A DNA stretch of 64,000 nt, from NCBI GenBank assembly GCA_003254905.1, contig QANU01098975.1:403194-467193 (forward strand), read 5' to 3'. The notes beneath the pieces are model-generated. The model saw only the letters and a list, made by a program, of their open reading frames with translations, did not search any database and was not told the DNA's origin. Each line of letters begins with the position of its first letter. The stretch's first letter is position 1. This document shows, one piece after another, positions 46,717 to 58,898 of this stretch. The position numbers and the translations under genes are program-made. This DNA comes from Nissolia schottii. Lineage: Eukaryota; Streptophyta; Magnoliopsida; Fabales; Fabaceae.

Positions 46717-49700
46717 TGGTATTAGAGCTTCAGATTTGAAGCTCTGTTGCGCCATTAAAGTTTAGATTCGTAGATCATTCTCACCTTGATTCATTTGACT
46801 ATGCGATGGCTCTCATTTATCTGAGATTTTCAGATTTTCTCATCATCATACTTACATTTCATTTGATCTGCAGCTCAGAGCACTAAATTTTTGAATTCCT
46901 GTTGAATTCACTCTGAATCTCAGGATGCATCGAAGGTTCTAACAGCATCTGAGTTATTGCTGTCACTGAATCTCGGAAACTTGCAATTAGCAAGTTCTTC
47001 CTTGAGGTTCTTAGATAGCTTGTAGAGCAGGTCTAGTGTGGTATTTGAATTTTCTTTGATTTAGATTTTGAATCATTTGTTTGACATTTGAATTCATGGA
47101 GGAACAACCACATATGACTTCATCTGCTTAGAGTGGCAGAGTTGAGCAAGTGCTTGGCAATGGAAGCAACGACAACAATGGATGCAATGCCATGGCAGAT
47201 ATCAAGAGTCCATACTATCTGCATCCAGGGGAAAATCCAGGTTGTACATTGATTTCCTTAACCTTAACAGATCAAAACTATCATGCTTGGGCTAGATCTA
47301 TGTGAATGGCTCTTAAATCTAAAAAAAAACTTGAATTTATTGATGGATCCTTGAAGCAACCTGAAGAAATAGATGATTTATTCTTTGCTTGGGACAAATG
47401 TAACACGTTTGTCATTTCCTGGATTCATCAATCATTGAACTAGGAAATTCTGAAATCAGTAATGTGGATAGAAAGTGTTGCTGAATTGTGGAAGGATTTG
47501 AGACATAGATACTTTGATGGTGATGCATTTCGAATTGCTGAATTGCAAAAGGAGCTCTATGCAATTAAGCAAGGAGAAATGTCAATCACAGGATATTTCA
47601 CCAAACTTAAATCAATTTGGGAAGAGTTGGAGAATTTTAGGCCAATTCCTAATTGCTCTTGCACAGACAGATGTATATGCAGTATGCAGGTTATAAGAAA
47701 TTATAGAAAGGAAGACTATGTTGTAAGGTTCATTCGTGGTCTCAATGAGTAATATTTAGGTGTTAGGTCACAACTTATGCTGATGAAACCTATGCCTGAG
47801 ATTACTTTAGAATTTTCACTGTTAATGCAGCAAGAAAGGCAGATGAATGGAGGCCTGGAGGCTAAGGCTTTTTTCAGCAGTACTGCACATAATTCTTCAC
47901 AGACCTTAGAGTCAGGATCGAGTTCAAGCTCTAGAGGTGGAAGAGGAAAACCTAGAGGCAGTGGTAGAACCTCAAGCGGCAGAGGTGGATATGGTGGGAA
48001 AAATGGTAGCAAAACTCAATATGTTCCTAACATAACTTGTAGCTTTTGTGGCAAGATAGGACATCCAATTGATAGATGTTTTAAGAAATATCCACACTTA
48101 CTCAAAGAGTATAGAGAGAGGGTAGCAAACAATGTAACTACCACTGGCACTGCTAATGTTGAAATTGATGACAACAACAATAATGAGAGTTTGATTCAGG
48201 ATGCAGGGAAAGAGAATTCTGAGTTGGTTTTCACTCAAGAAGAGAAGAAAGGATTACTAGCACTCTTGCAACATTACTCTTCACAAATTCCTCAGCATTA
48301 ACCAAATAACCACATCACAATCACCAAATCCATCAGGTACACCCTTAATTCTGTCCCTAGTTTCCAATAAACCCAAGCATTGGGTGGTAGACACTGGTGT
48401 AACAGACCATGTGTGCTACTCACTCAATGCATTCCATACATATCAAACAATTGAACCTATTGCACTTAGATTACCTAATGGAACTATCACACAAGCAACA
48501 ATTTCAGGGACTATGATATTCTCAAATGACTTATACTTGACCAGGGTTCTATACATACCTTGCTTCACATTCAATCTAATTTCTGTTTCAAAACTAATCA
48601 TAGTCTTGAAATGCACAGTGCTAATTAATGATAAATTCTACATTATACAGGACCATTGCTTGAAGACGATCGGTATAACTAACTTAGAGAAAGGTTTATA
48701 TACAATGAAAGGCCAACCAACCAAGAACCAATTCCACTTTCCTTCAGTTAACAGCATCTGTCAACATACACCATCACAGCATAATTCTATAGGTAGCAGG
48801 AGCCATTTAGGACATGATTCTGCAGAAAAGCAAGTTCATCTAGAACCGTCCACATTTCATTTATGGCACTATAGGCTAGGACATCCATCTAAGGATAAAA
48901 TTCATGTATTGCATAATCAATTTCCTTTTATCAAATATAATGAAAACATTGAACCATGTGACTCATCTCACTTTGCTAAACAAAGAAAACTTCCCTTTGC
49001 CTTAAGTTCTAACAAGTCTGATGCTCCCTTTAATATGATACACATGGATATATGGGGTCCCTTGGGTACATTATCTAGTGCAGGTCAAATACTTCCTAAC
49101 AGTTGTAGATGACTTTACTAGACATACTTGGGTCTATTTTATGAAATTTAAGGCTAAGGCATCACAATTAGTGCAAGATTTTCTGAATTATACTGAAACA
49201 CAATTTAAAACCAAGATTAAAGTAATTAGAACTGATAATGGGGCTGAATTCGCTCAAACCAAGTTTTATAACTTGAAGGGATAATTCATCAAACTAGTTG
49301 TGTTGAGACACTGCAACAAAATGGCATAATTGAAAGAAAGCATCAACACATTCTAAATGTTGCTAGAGCTCTCATATTTCAGTCATCTTTACCAAATTGT
49401 TTTTGGAAATATGCTGTTGGGTATGCTGTTCACCTCATCAATAGGCAGCCGAGTAAGTTAATTAACAACAAAACCCCTTTTGAGTCACTGTATAATTGCC
49501 AGCCCCAACTTTAAGATCTCAAGGTATTTGGTTGTTTAGCATATACTACAACCCTAAGTGCTCACAGGACAAAGCTTGATCCTAGAACAAGGAAATGTGT
49601 CTTTTTAGGATATAAAAGAAGAACAAAGGGCTATGTGCTAATTGATATAAACACAAGACAAATTTTCATCTAGAGACATGTAATTTTCTATGAAAATAAA

Positions 49701-51748
49701 TTTCCCTATGCCAATTTGCATAATTCTACTATTTCTGATTCTGCATCTCATAGCATTCAACATAACAATCTTGCATCATATCATACACTTGATCCCTTAT
49801 GTGATCTCTTTTAGTACACAAACAGACCTCAGCCACTAGCCAACATACCAAATCCCTCTGCATCCAATTCCCCTGCATCAGACTTAGTCACCACAAACCC
49901 TGCATCTCATGAGACATCTCATTAGCATAGCCAGGATTTGCATTCAGCATCATCATCACATAATTCTCCCACATCTGACACATCACCAAATCACAATACT
50001 ACTCCACCAAAGTCCCATAAGCCCACTAGAACTTCCAATAGGCCAAAAAGACCACCCAATTACCTCAAGGACTATCATTGTGTGTTAATCAACTCTTCAA
50101 GTGGTTATGACCATTCATTTTCAAGCAGGCATCCTATATTACAGTCTTTATCTTACTCATCACTGTGTGCTTCCCATAAGAAATTTTTCCTTGCCATTTC
50201 ATCAAACATTGAACCTAGGAGCTATGAGGAAGCTGTGAAAGAGCCATGTTGGCAAAAGGCTATTAATGTTGAACTCTCAGCTCTTGAAAATAATCAAACC
50301 TGGATTCTTACTCCTCTTCCTCTTGGAAAGAAAGCTGTGGGATACAAGTGGATTTTCAAAATCAAATATAATTTAAATGGGAGCATTGAAAGGCACAAAG
50401 GCAGGCTGGTAGTAAAGGGATTTCCTCAGACGTATGGGGTGGATCATACTGAGACATTTAGCCCAATGGTTAAAATGACCACTTTAAGAAGTCTATTAGT
50501 AATTGCAACAGCTAAGGGTTGGTTTCTGTAATAATTGGATGCCAACACAACATTTCTTCATGGAGACCTACATGACGATGTGTTTATAAAGCTACCTTCT
50601 GGATTATGTGTTGATTCTGGTTTGGTTTACAAATTGCAAAAGTCATTATATGGCCTAAAGCAGGTCAGCAGACAATGGAATGCAAAGCTAGTGGTTGTGC
50701 TGACTAGTTCAGGTTACAAATATTCTAAATCAGACTATTATCTGTTTACTAAAGCCATTGATCATGGCGTCACAGCCCTCTTGGTTTATGTGGATGATTT
50801 GGTTTTGTCTGGAGATGATATGGCAGAAATTAATCATATTAAGAAACTTCTTGATGATTTATTCAAGATCAAGGACCTAGGGAATCTTAAGTATTTATTA
50901 GGCATGGAGGTTGCACGAAATTCACAAGGCATTGCCCTTTACCAAAGGAAGTATTGTTTGGATTTGCTTGAAGATTAAGGTTTCCTTGACTCCAAACCAG
51001 CTTCCACTCCCATGGACTATCACTCAAGGCTATCAAAGCGGCCTGCTAAAGCTTCTGTTGACATCAGTGCCTATGGGAGGCTCATTGGAAACTCTTATAC
51101 CTTACACATACCATACCTGATATCTGCTATGCAGTGGGAAGGATTAGTCAATTACTTGATTGCCCTAATGAGTCTCATCTCTTAGCTGCCCATCGAGTAC
51201 TCCAATATGTGAAAGTTGCACCAACCAAGGGCTTGCACTTCCCTGCTTCATCAACCCTGACCCTTTCTGGCTTTGCAGATGCAGATTGGGGCACCTGCCC
51301 TGATACAAGAAGATCCATAACTGGTTTTGTGTGTTTTCTTGGCAAGGCCATGGTTTCATGGCGAAGTAAGAAACAAACCACAGTGGCACATTCATCTCCT
51401 GAGGCAGAGTACAGATCTCTAGCTCAGATAATATGCGAGACACAGTGGCTTATTGCCCTGCTAATTGACTTTGGTATCTTGATTCCTACTCCAGTCTCCA
51501 TAGCATGTGACAATCAATTGACCATCTATATAGCTGCTAGTCCAGTGTTCCATGAGAGGACAAAACACATAGAGATTGATTGTCATGTAGTGCGAAACAA
51601 GGTTCAGGAAAAGGTAATTGAGCTACGACCAATTCCCACAAAAAATCAAGTTGTTGACATATTCACAAAGCCTCTAGCTCCAGAACCTTTCAATCACTTA
51701 CTTGGCAAGCTGAGCATGATCAATTTTCATGCTGCAGCTTGAGGGGGG

Positions 51749-52147
51749 TATGAGCACGGATGAAAGGAATAGCAAAGCTAACTAGCAGCTTGCTAAAGCT
51801 TGAAGAAAATGAGCTGAGAAAGGTGGAAGTCTGAGGCCAAGTGACAAGAGCAGAGTTGTTGATTCAGTTATACCTCTAGGCTGTTAGTTATAGCATGTGG
51901 GATTGATGTTTGTATAAGTTAGTTAACTTAATTTCATGAATTTGAATGTAATTTGACTGCAATTTTAGTAGGATTCAGCTTGTATATATATACTGAAATC
52001 ATTCTCAAAGTAGAAGAGAGGATTTATTTTAAACAATTCATCATTTGAGCCATTTCAACTTTCTCTCATTTTCTCTCATCTTTCTCTCTTTTTCTCGAGC
52101 TTTCCTGCTCTATGTTTTCACCAGTATCATGTTGTTGAACTTTTACA
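51749..52147 (+). repeat. 3' LTR of the copia element
   Basis: Begins just after the polypurine tract and ends TTTTACA, followed by the GAAAG target duplication. It is shorter than the 5' LTR because of several small gaps. Confidence 0.9.
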
Positions 52148-52265
52148 GAAAGTGCCATTTTTTTGTTTGACTTGTGAATTATTTGGGAAATTTTGATATG
52201 GTAATTAAGTACAATTATTTCTAACTCTTCAACATTTCATCACATGATGACCACTACCTACTATA

Positions 52266-52860
52266 TGTAGTTAAGCATCGTGGGTGAAGGGGGATTGAGG
52301 CACACTAAACAAGAGAGAAATTAAGAAAATAAATATTGTATTATTCAGAATGTGCTCATAAATTACAAAGATGATATGCTATTTATAGGCTGAAAATAAC
52401 ATAAAAATAAACTTAACAAATAAGATATGTGTCTTAACAAATAAAATAAATAAATATTCTAACAGATAAATCAGTTTAAGATAGATATAATAATATCTAA
52501 ATTTATTCTCAACACCCTCCCTCAAGAAGTTCGTTGAGCTTTAAGCTTGTTACAAAACGACAGTGGTGTAAAGTAGGAACATCAACGAGTTTGCATGGAA
52601 GCATGAGTGGCAATGATGATGTGAGAGAAAATTTACATGCCATGGTTCTAATACAATGTCAAGCATCGAGAGTGAAGGGGGATTAGAGCACACTAGACAA
52701 GAGAGAAATCAAGAAAATAACGATTGTATTATTCAGAATGTGCTCATAAAGTATAAAGATGATATGTTTATTTATGGTTAAAAATAACATAAAGATATAT
52801 TTAACAAATAAGATAGGCACCTTAACCGATAAAATAACATAAAGATATGTACATATGTTA
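52266..52860 (-). mobile_element. TRIM-like miniature LTR element (two short LTRs, ~140-base interior)
   Basis: Two direct repeats, 52266-52514 and 52657 to about 52860, enclose only about 142 bases. Read on the minus strand, the interior starts with a primer-site-like TTGTATTAGAACC right after an LTR ending GCTTGACA, and ends with a polypurine-like CTTGAGGGAGGG right before an LTR starting TGTTGAGAATAA. These are the marks of terminal-repeat retrotransposons in miniature. It has no coding capacity. The LTR at the plus-strand right side is shortened at its outer end. An internally deleted larger copia element would look the same; the related solo copies at 19125 and 4550 favour a small family. 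Confidence 0.65.
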
Positions 52861-55800
52861 AGACTAATAACCAAATGTTTCTTTAGTTCAGGTAGCTAGT
52901 TTCACATTTGATCTCCTTAATCTAGCAAAGTTTTTAATTTAGATCTTAAAAATGAATTTTTCGGCATCATTTTTTCACATTACAATGTTGTATTTCACGT
53001 GACAAAGTAAATTTCTTTCTAAAGATTTCAATTTCAATATTTAAACCTCCATTATTACCAATAAAACTTACATTTGAAGTTCCATAAATAAATCTAATAA
53101 TAGTTTGTTTGCGTTGTATGTTACCACCATCGACGGTGCACCTTTGCGTAGGAGTTGGAGGGGGGCAATAATATATTACCTATGACTATGAATTCATCAA
53201 TGGTGGGGACCTCTAGCTAGGTGCTCCAGGAGGCACTGCCACCATTAGGGTACCAGGTGGCGTGAAATCATTGGGTGCCACATGATCCCAGCATGCATGG
53301 AGCTCCCCTTCACTGCCTGAAGGAACGTATAGGATCCATCCACGGAGAGGAGAGAGTGACACAACCATGACCACATTAAAAAGAAGAGAAACAAACACAT
53401 AACTCTTCCATCACATTTAATTTCTGATCTAAGAAACAATTGTAGTGTCCCTTAGGTTATGCGACTATTTCTCTTAAGATAAAACCTTTAACTCCTTCCT
53501 TTGCATCATTATGTGATGGGCGTGGGGTGGGGTCACATATGTGCATTCAATCCACGTCATCACTCCTTTATTTTTACGGCCGGTTTAACTTTTGATCACA
53601 TCACGCTTCACTGTTACCCTTCTACGTCCAACTCAATGAGGACGTAACCCCTACGCTTTTCTATAGCGAGGAGAAAAAGTTACAGAATATTCATTTCATA
53701 GTATTGCAATGAGTTGAATTGGTGTGCTTTCTGTTCATTAGGTTATGTTGCATCTTTTTAATAATTTTTTTTAAACATTGTGATTAATTTTTTAAATATT
53801 AAGTAAGAGAGTTAATTTTTTTAAAATATATGCTTGATTTTTAGGTAAAAATGTTAAAATTGATTATGACGTCCATTAAAATTAAAATTTTCAAACTTTT
53901 AGAATTTTATAATTAATTATATTTTCACTTCTAAAACTCTTCGAATTTTCTTCACATATGAGCCACTCATTATTATGAAATTAAAAATAGTTAATTTTTA
54001 TCATAATTATTTAAAGTTCTCTTTTTAGTATCCTAATTTTTACAAGTGTATTAGTATTTTTTTATATATTTTAATAGTATTGATTTATTTTAGATTTAAA
54101 ATAAAATAATTAAAATTAATAGAACACTTAACTATTTCTTAGCCACAGATAATCATAAGGTATCAATTTCTTTAAATTTAATGGGGTACTAGAGTCAGAC
54201 CCTTTATTTAATTAAAAAATTGCACATACAAAAATATATGATTCAGTGGAGAATCCATAATACTTTGCACATAAATAGATCAAAATTTAATTTTATTACA
54301 GTGTTATAAATAAAATATAATATAATAATATATTTTATTTATTATACTATATTAATTTTTTTATGAATATTATTACTATATTAATTGAAACTTTTATTAA
54401 AAAAAATGTTCAGAATAATAACCTGAAAACATAGTACAAATTCTCCTGGAACTTCACGTTATATTTTTGTGTCCAAACCAATTTGTGATGTTAGGGATAG
54501 CTTTGATATCAAAGTACATGCTATAAAGCAATTTTTTAATTATATTATAAGTAATTTATACCTATATAGGATATTTCAATACTACTGTATTACGTGCTAA
54601 ACAAAATATAAAAAAAATAACGGAATTGATATAATATTTATTAAAAATAAATATCATTACATTACCGTAAAATGCATGCTCCACGCGCGCTCCTCTATTA
54701 GGTTTCTAATTTCTTGTAATCATTCTTTGGGGCCGTGGCCCTTGACACAACGTAGACACCATTCAGACTGCGATTGGAATCTTTGAAGATTTCGTATCCA
54801 AGTATATATCAATGGAAGTTGATGTTTTGCGATATATAGTTAAAGATCAAAAAGAGAGATGTCTACCAAGAATAACAATTGTCTATGCATGTTATGAATT
54901 ATTAAAATTATATTTTAAGCAAAATCTTTAAGAGGATACAACATTTATTATATCTTAGAATGACCCTTGTATATAAATGTATATATGTATAAAAATGGTG
55001 CACCACAAACGTGCACCTTGGACTAAACTTTATCCCCCAACCGTAAATTTATGTTTAAAATAAGGGTAAAATGGGATGACATATTTTAAGGATTATCAAC
55101 GTAGCATTAAATTTTAAAGGAAAAAATTGTGTCCATTACATTTTTGCCATTAATCTCACACCATATTAAATACATATTTTTTCTTTTCTCTCTGGCTCTC
55201 AGCCCTTCTACTCTTTTTCTTCTATTCTTTTTTTTAATCTCTCTCTTCTCCTCTCACTCTTCCTTGATTTTTTTTTCCTTTTTTTTCATTATATTACAAA
55301 CATTTTTTTCTTCATTTATTCAATTTTCTAGTTCATTTTTCTTCCGTTATCACACATACGATTTTAATATTTTTTTCTTGTTCATTTTCTTTTTCTTCAA
55401 AGAATGTTATGAATCTAAGAATTTTCATTTTTGTATTCATTTGTGCGATTTTTCAGTTTTTTTAAGTTGTTAAAAAATTTGGACATTCGTAAAATAGTTT
55501 ATGCATTATTATTCAAAAATTTATGCATATAAGCACTAAAATTTATTTATTTATTTTTATTATATTTTTTGTTTTTAATTGTTAAAAATTTTGTACATTT
55601 ACACATACAATAAAACCAATACTCTATCAATTAAATTTCAAGTGTCTAACTCTTATATAATGATTTATTTCACATCTCACTCTAATCTAAATACATGTTT
55701 TATTGCGGAAAAAATGATAGTTATACTGAAATAGAGAGAATATTTTTCTGTTTCAATGCATGTTTACATGTATGAAATTTTTGAATGACAAAATATTTTT

Positions 55801-56481
55801 TTAGGTGAAATTTGGGAGACGAAAAATTCATACTATAATAAAATAAGATAAAAACATTGAAATACAGTAAATATTAATAAGTATAATAGTTCAATTTAGT
55901 TAAACAAAAGTACTCGAAATAGAATATTATTTTCTCGTTAATTTATTGCGATAAAGTGTCATTCCTGCTCTAATTTAGAGTTTAATATTATATTGATAGA
56001 ATTTAAGAGATATCAATTACATTGTACTTTTAAAATTTTAGAAAAAATGGCTAACGCAGGAATACGTCCTCTGATATTAAACATGATAATATTTGATTAT
56101 ATTATAAAAAATATTAATATTTAAATTTGGCTTTATTAATTTTTTAAAAAAATTATCTATTTAAAATATTTGTATCATTCTCTTTTATAACATGACTAAA
56201 TATTTAATATGAGAGGATTCATTCTCCTTTAACATTCATGACAATTAACCATTTTAATAAGAATAAATTATCTCAATTATATTTTTGGTTCTTTATTTGA
56301 TATTCAAGTTTTTATTAGAGTATCAATACTCTTTTGTATCCAACGATCATAATTTATTTTTAAATTTAAAATAATAATTAATTAAAGTTATTGAGACACA
56401 TAACTAATTGTTAATCATAAATAATTATAAAGTATTAGCACTCCTAAATTTTGGTGGGAGGAGTAGAATAAGATAAACAGC
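52861..56481. other. AT-rich intergenic DNA, no secure gene
   Basis: A GC-richer island at about 53110-53700 includes short minus-strand frames (one starting MCLFLFFLMWSW, another ending VAVPPGAPS) but none has family support. The stretch 55130-55480 is T-rich low-complexity sequence. No other gene was found. Confidence 0.4.
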
Positions 56482-58167
56482 TCTGCTACACGTACACCCT
56501 AAAATCATACATCATACATACACCTGTATTAATATATGGTGGGCCCCACGTATTAACTGCCAACTCCACTCACACTCTCACCCTCGCTCACTTGCAAGTC
56601 ATACACACACGTAACCTTCACCCTTTCGCTTCCTTACCTCAGAAATAAGGATTGCAACACACGAACCGTTTCAATGACCAAATGAATGATTATCGTTAAA
56701 TCTTTTTCTTTCTTCACTCTCGTCCCTCTATTCGTTCTCTCTTCACCCTCGTCTCTCTTCTACAACCTCATCGTGCTCTCTGCACAAATATGTAGCAAAC
56801 GCAATCAAATATCGCCACAAGAAAACAAAAACTAATGAGTACATCGAAACTGAGTTCACCGTTTATGCTTTTATTCGTCGATATGCCTTCCGTCTAACAT
56901 TATAATTTGGTGATGTATGTAAGGGTGAATGGGTTTAGTGGAAACACAAAGCATTGTGTAAAAGATTGTGAGTTGATTTATGTTTGAGTGAAATCAGTGT
57001 TGTACACAAGTACTTAATATTTGTGCACTAGGCCATATAATGTTTGTGCACTTCAATCAGACATCATATTCTGCAATATTACTTAACTATACATTAAGTA
57101 ATATGCATATATGTAAAGTTTATGCATTAGAGTGTATAAAAGTGTGAGTAAAAACTTTTGAATTAAATTCGTGATGTTAATTGTTCATTGTTGCAGAAAT
57201 GACTCCTCCACGATTACTCAAAGGGACAATTGTTGCTAAGGACGCCGACAAATATTCTTCACACAATCCAGCATCGGTGCAAAGTTTGTGCACAATGTCA
57301 TATAAAGTTTGTGTATGTGTGACGGCAATGTTTGTGCATCGGCTGGTCAAACACTATGACTTTGCTACAAACACAACGAGGATGCGTCCGCACTAAAACC
57401 ATGAAGAAGTCCTCGCTCACGGCAGGTGATAAAGCGGTATTACTCTCGCATGACGCTCGACTTTCACACCAACAAGAAGGTTCTAGAAGAAGCACATACT
57501 GAAGTTGATGTAACCTCAAATAATGCTAAGATGAATCTCATCGAACAAAAAAGAAAGATTCATCTGAATCTACCTCCTGGCTTGGTTAATGAGCAAGTTT
57601 CTACTGCTCAATGAATATCACAGTTCTAAAAAGATGCACAAATATATGTTGTTATGGTTTAGGGTTTATATGACTAGGTTTATGTGTATTAATTGTTATA
57701 AAATTTATCCATTCAAAATGTATAAAGATTGTGAACTTATTTATGTTTGAGTAAAGCCACATTGTTGTACACAAGTACGTAATGTTTGTTCATTCAACCA
57801 TATAATGTTTGTGTACACGGTCATATAAAATTTGTGCACTAAAATCAAATATCATATTCTGCAAAACTGCTTTAAACTTCATAACAACACATTCTATGAA
57901 CAACGCGAAACTGATTCATTCCAAGAATGCTTCTGTATGTGAATTCTGTAGCTTAGAATAAATTGTTTAATAGGTTCGAGTGTGATATCGCTGAAAAAAT
58001 CACGTCAGAGTGCGTTTTTGTTTGTCATATGATTGAGAAAATCGCGTCAGAGAGTCGCGTGATGGTGTTAATGAGGAAGGTCTACTGTAAACCGTATAAC
58101 TGTCATTGATTGGGTATTAAACGGGGGTGTATATATGGGTATATGTGTTTAGAGTGTACACGGGACA
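56482..58167. mobile_element. Gene-fragment-carrying DNA transposon of the MITE family above, with an eS17 piece
   Basis: The left end TCTGCTACACGTACACCCTAAA and the right end (read inward, TGTACACTCTAAACACATATACCC) match each other imperfectly and match the ends of the short MITEs at 12810, 39934 and 41237. The interior repeats the family word TTTGTGCAC many times. Two direct copies of a 120-150-base segment (about 56966-57090 and 57730-57875, both with TTATGTTTGAGT and GTTGTACACAAGTA) flank a middle part that contains a fragment of ribosomal protein eS17 and other coding-like pieces. This looks like transduplication by a non-autonomous element, as known for Pack-MULEs. The element stops about 375 bases before the glutaredoxin start codon. 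Confidence 0.65.
57380..57492 (+). pseudogene. Captured fragment of ribosomal protein eS17 (RPS17)
   Basis: Translation gives [10 protein letters not shown] and, in another frame after a small insertion, [19 protein letters not shown] followed by VLEE. This is the start of small-subunit protein eS17, roughly residues 3-35 of about 140. The two parts are out of frame with each other (seven bases stand where three are expected). Homology ends abruptly after VLEE and continues into unrelated sequence. It lies inside the transposon at 56482-58167, so it is a dead captured fragment, not a functional gene. Confidence 0.85.
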
Positions 58168-58399
58168 TTCCTATAAAACAAAATATGACTTCTCCTGATT
58201 GAATTTTTGGTGGTTGTATATATAATGTATGAGTGTACGTGAGAGAGGAGAATTGAAATGTTGAAAAGAGAATAAAAAGAAAAAAAGAGATTGAAGCGAA
58301 AAGAAAAAGAATGGAGAAGCAAGCGCGCGTGGGGTAGGTCCGGTGGCAGAGTGGCAGTGGCAGTGAGGACGAAATGAAACACAGTAACACACTACTCGG

Positions 58400-58407
58400 T
58401 GACGTAA
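58400..58407 (+). promoter_or_regulatory. TGACG motif (as-1-like half site) upstream of the glutaredoxin
   Basis: TGACGTAA lies about 140 bases before the start codon and 30 bases before the TATA box. TGA-type bZIP factors bind TGACG and are known partners of CC-type glutaredoxins, so feedback control is conceivable. Confidence 0.5.
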
Positions 58408-58436
58408 GCAGCCCCACCACAGCACCATCTTATTAT

Positions 58437-58444
58437 TATAAATA
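58437..58444 (+). promoter_or_regulatory. TATA box of the glutaredoxin gene
   Basis: TATAAATA stands about 100 bases before the ATG and leads into a C-rich leader, a standard plant core promoter layout. Confidence 0.7.
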
Positions 58445-58541
58445 AAATACCCCCTCCCATTTCTCTCCTCGCCTCATTCACTCCACACTTCCCACGGCGC
58501 TGCATCTCAAACGACGCCGTTCCCCTCCCCTCCCCACCACC

Positions 58542-58898
58542 ATGTCCAGCTCCCCTTCCTCCTCCTCCTCCTCCTCCTCCTCCCTCTCCATGGACCTGGA
58601 CGAGTCGACGGAGACCCGAATCCAGCGCCTCATCACGGAGCACCCCGTCATCATCTTCACCCGCTCCGCCTGCTGCATGTGCCACGTCATGAAGAACCTC
58701 CTCTCCACCATTGGCGTCCACCCCACCGTCATCGAGCTCGACGACCACGAGATCTCCGCCCTCCCTCTCTCCTCCCCCTCCGCCCCCTCCGCCTTCATCG
58801 GCGGCGTCTGCATCGGCGGCTTAGAGTCCCTCGTCGCCCTCCACGTCAGCGGCCACCTCGTCCCCAGGCTCGTCCAAGTCGGCGCCCTCTTGGTATGA
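58542..58898 (+). CDS. CC-type (class III) glutaredoxin, GRXC10-like
   Basis: A single-exon, GC-rich frame of 118 residues. Class III glutaredoxins are land-plant redox regulators that act in the nucleus and cytosol, often through TGA bZIP factors. The redox site CCMC is at 44-47 in FTRSACCMCHVMKNLL, followed by the substrate-binding segments ELDDHEIS and FIGGVCIGGLESLVALH. A serine run (6-14) precedes a second ATG at residue 17 (MDLDES), a plausible alternative start in a better context. Most members end in ALWL or a close variant needed for TGA-factor repression; this one ends VGALLV, so the tryptophan is missing. The wording HPVIIFTRS and HLVPRLVQVGAL is closest to what I recall for At5g11930. 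No intron is needed. Confidence 0.93.
   Translation: MSSSPSSSSSSSSSLSMDLDESTETRIQRLITEHPVIIFTRSACCMCHVMKNLLSTIGVHPTVIELDDHEISALPLSSPSAPSAFIGGVCIGGLESLVALHVSGHLVPRLVQVGALLV

Larger units (their letters stand above)
46284..52147 (+). mobile_element. Ty1/copia LTR retrotransposon, complete in outline but broken
   Basis: The element is flanked by the 5-base target duplication GAAAG (46279-46283 and 52148-52152). The 5' LTR is 46284-46716 and the 3' LTR 51749-52147. Next to the 5' LTR is a primer-binding site TGGTATTAGAGC (46717), of the initiator-methionine tRNA type, and before the 3' LTR a polypurine tract GAGGGGGG (51741). Parts in copia order are gag with a CCHC zinc knuckle (about 47.1-48.3 kb), protease (about 48.4 kb), integrase (about 48.9-49.6 kb), reverse transcriptase with YVDD (about 50.2-50.9 kb) and RNase H (about 51.2-51.7 kb). 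The coding region is interrupted at least half a dozen times, so the copy is a fossil. By eye the LTRs differ at roughly two dozen substitutions plus several small gaps, suggesting insertion a few million years ago. Confidence 0.93.

Noticed and set aside
53213-53439. Short minus-strand frames with a hydrophobic start, one ending VPPGAPS, reminiscent of a secreted peptide
   Set aside because: The hydrophobic start and the proline-rich end are in different frames, and no family with this layout could be named with confidence.
55129-55473. 114-residue plus-strand frame
   Set aside because: T-rich low-complexity sequence translating to phenylalanine and serine runs.
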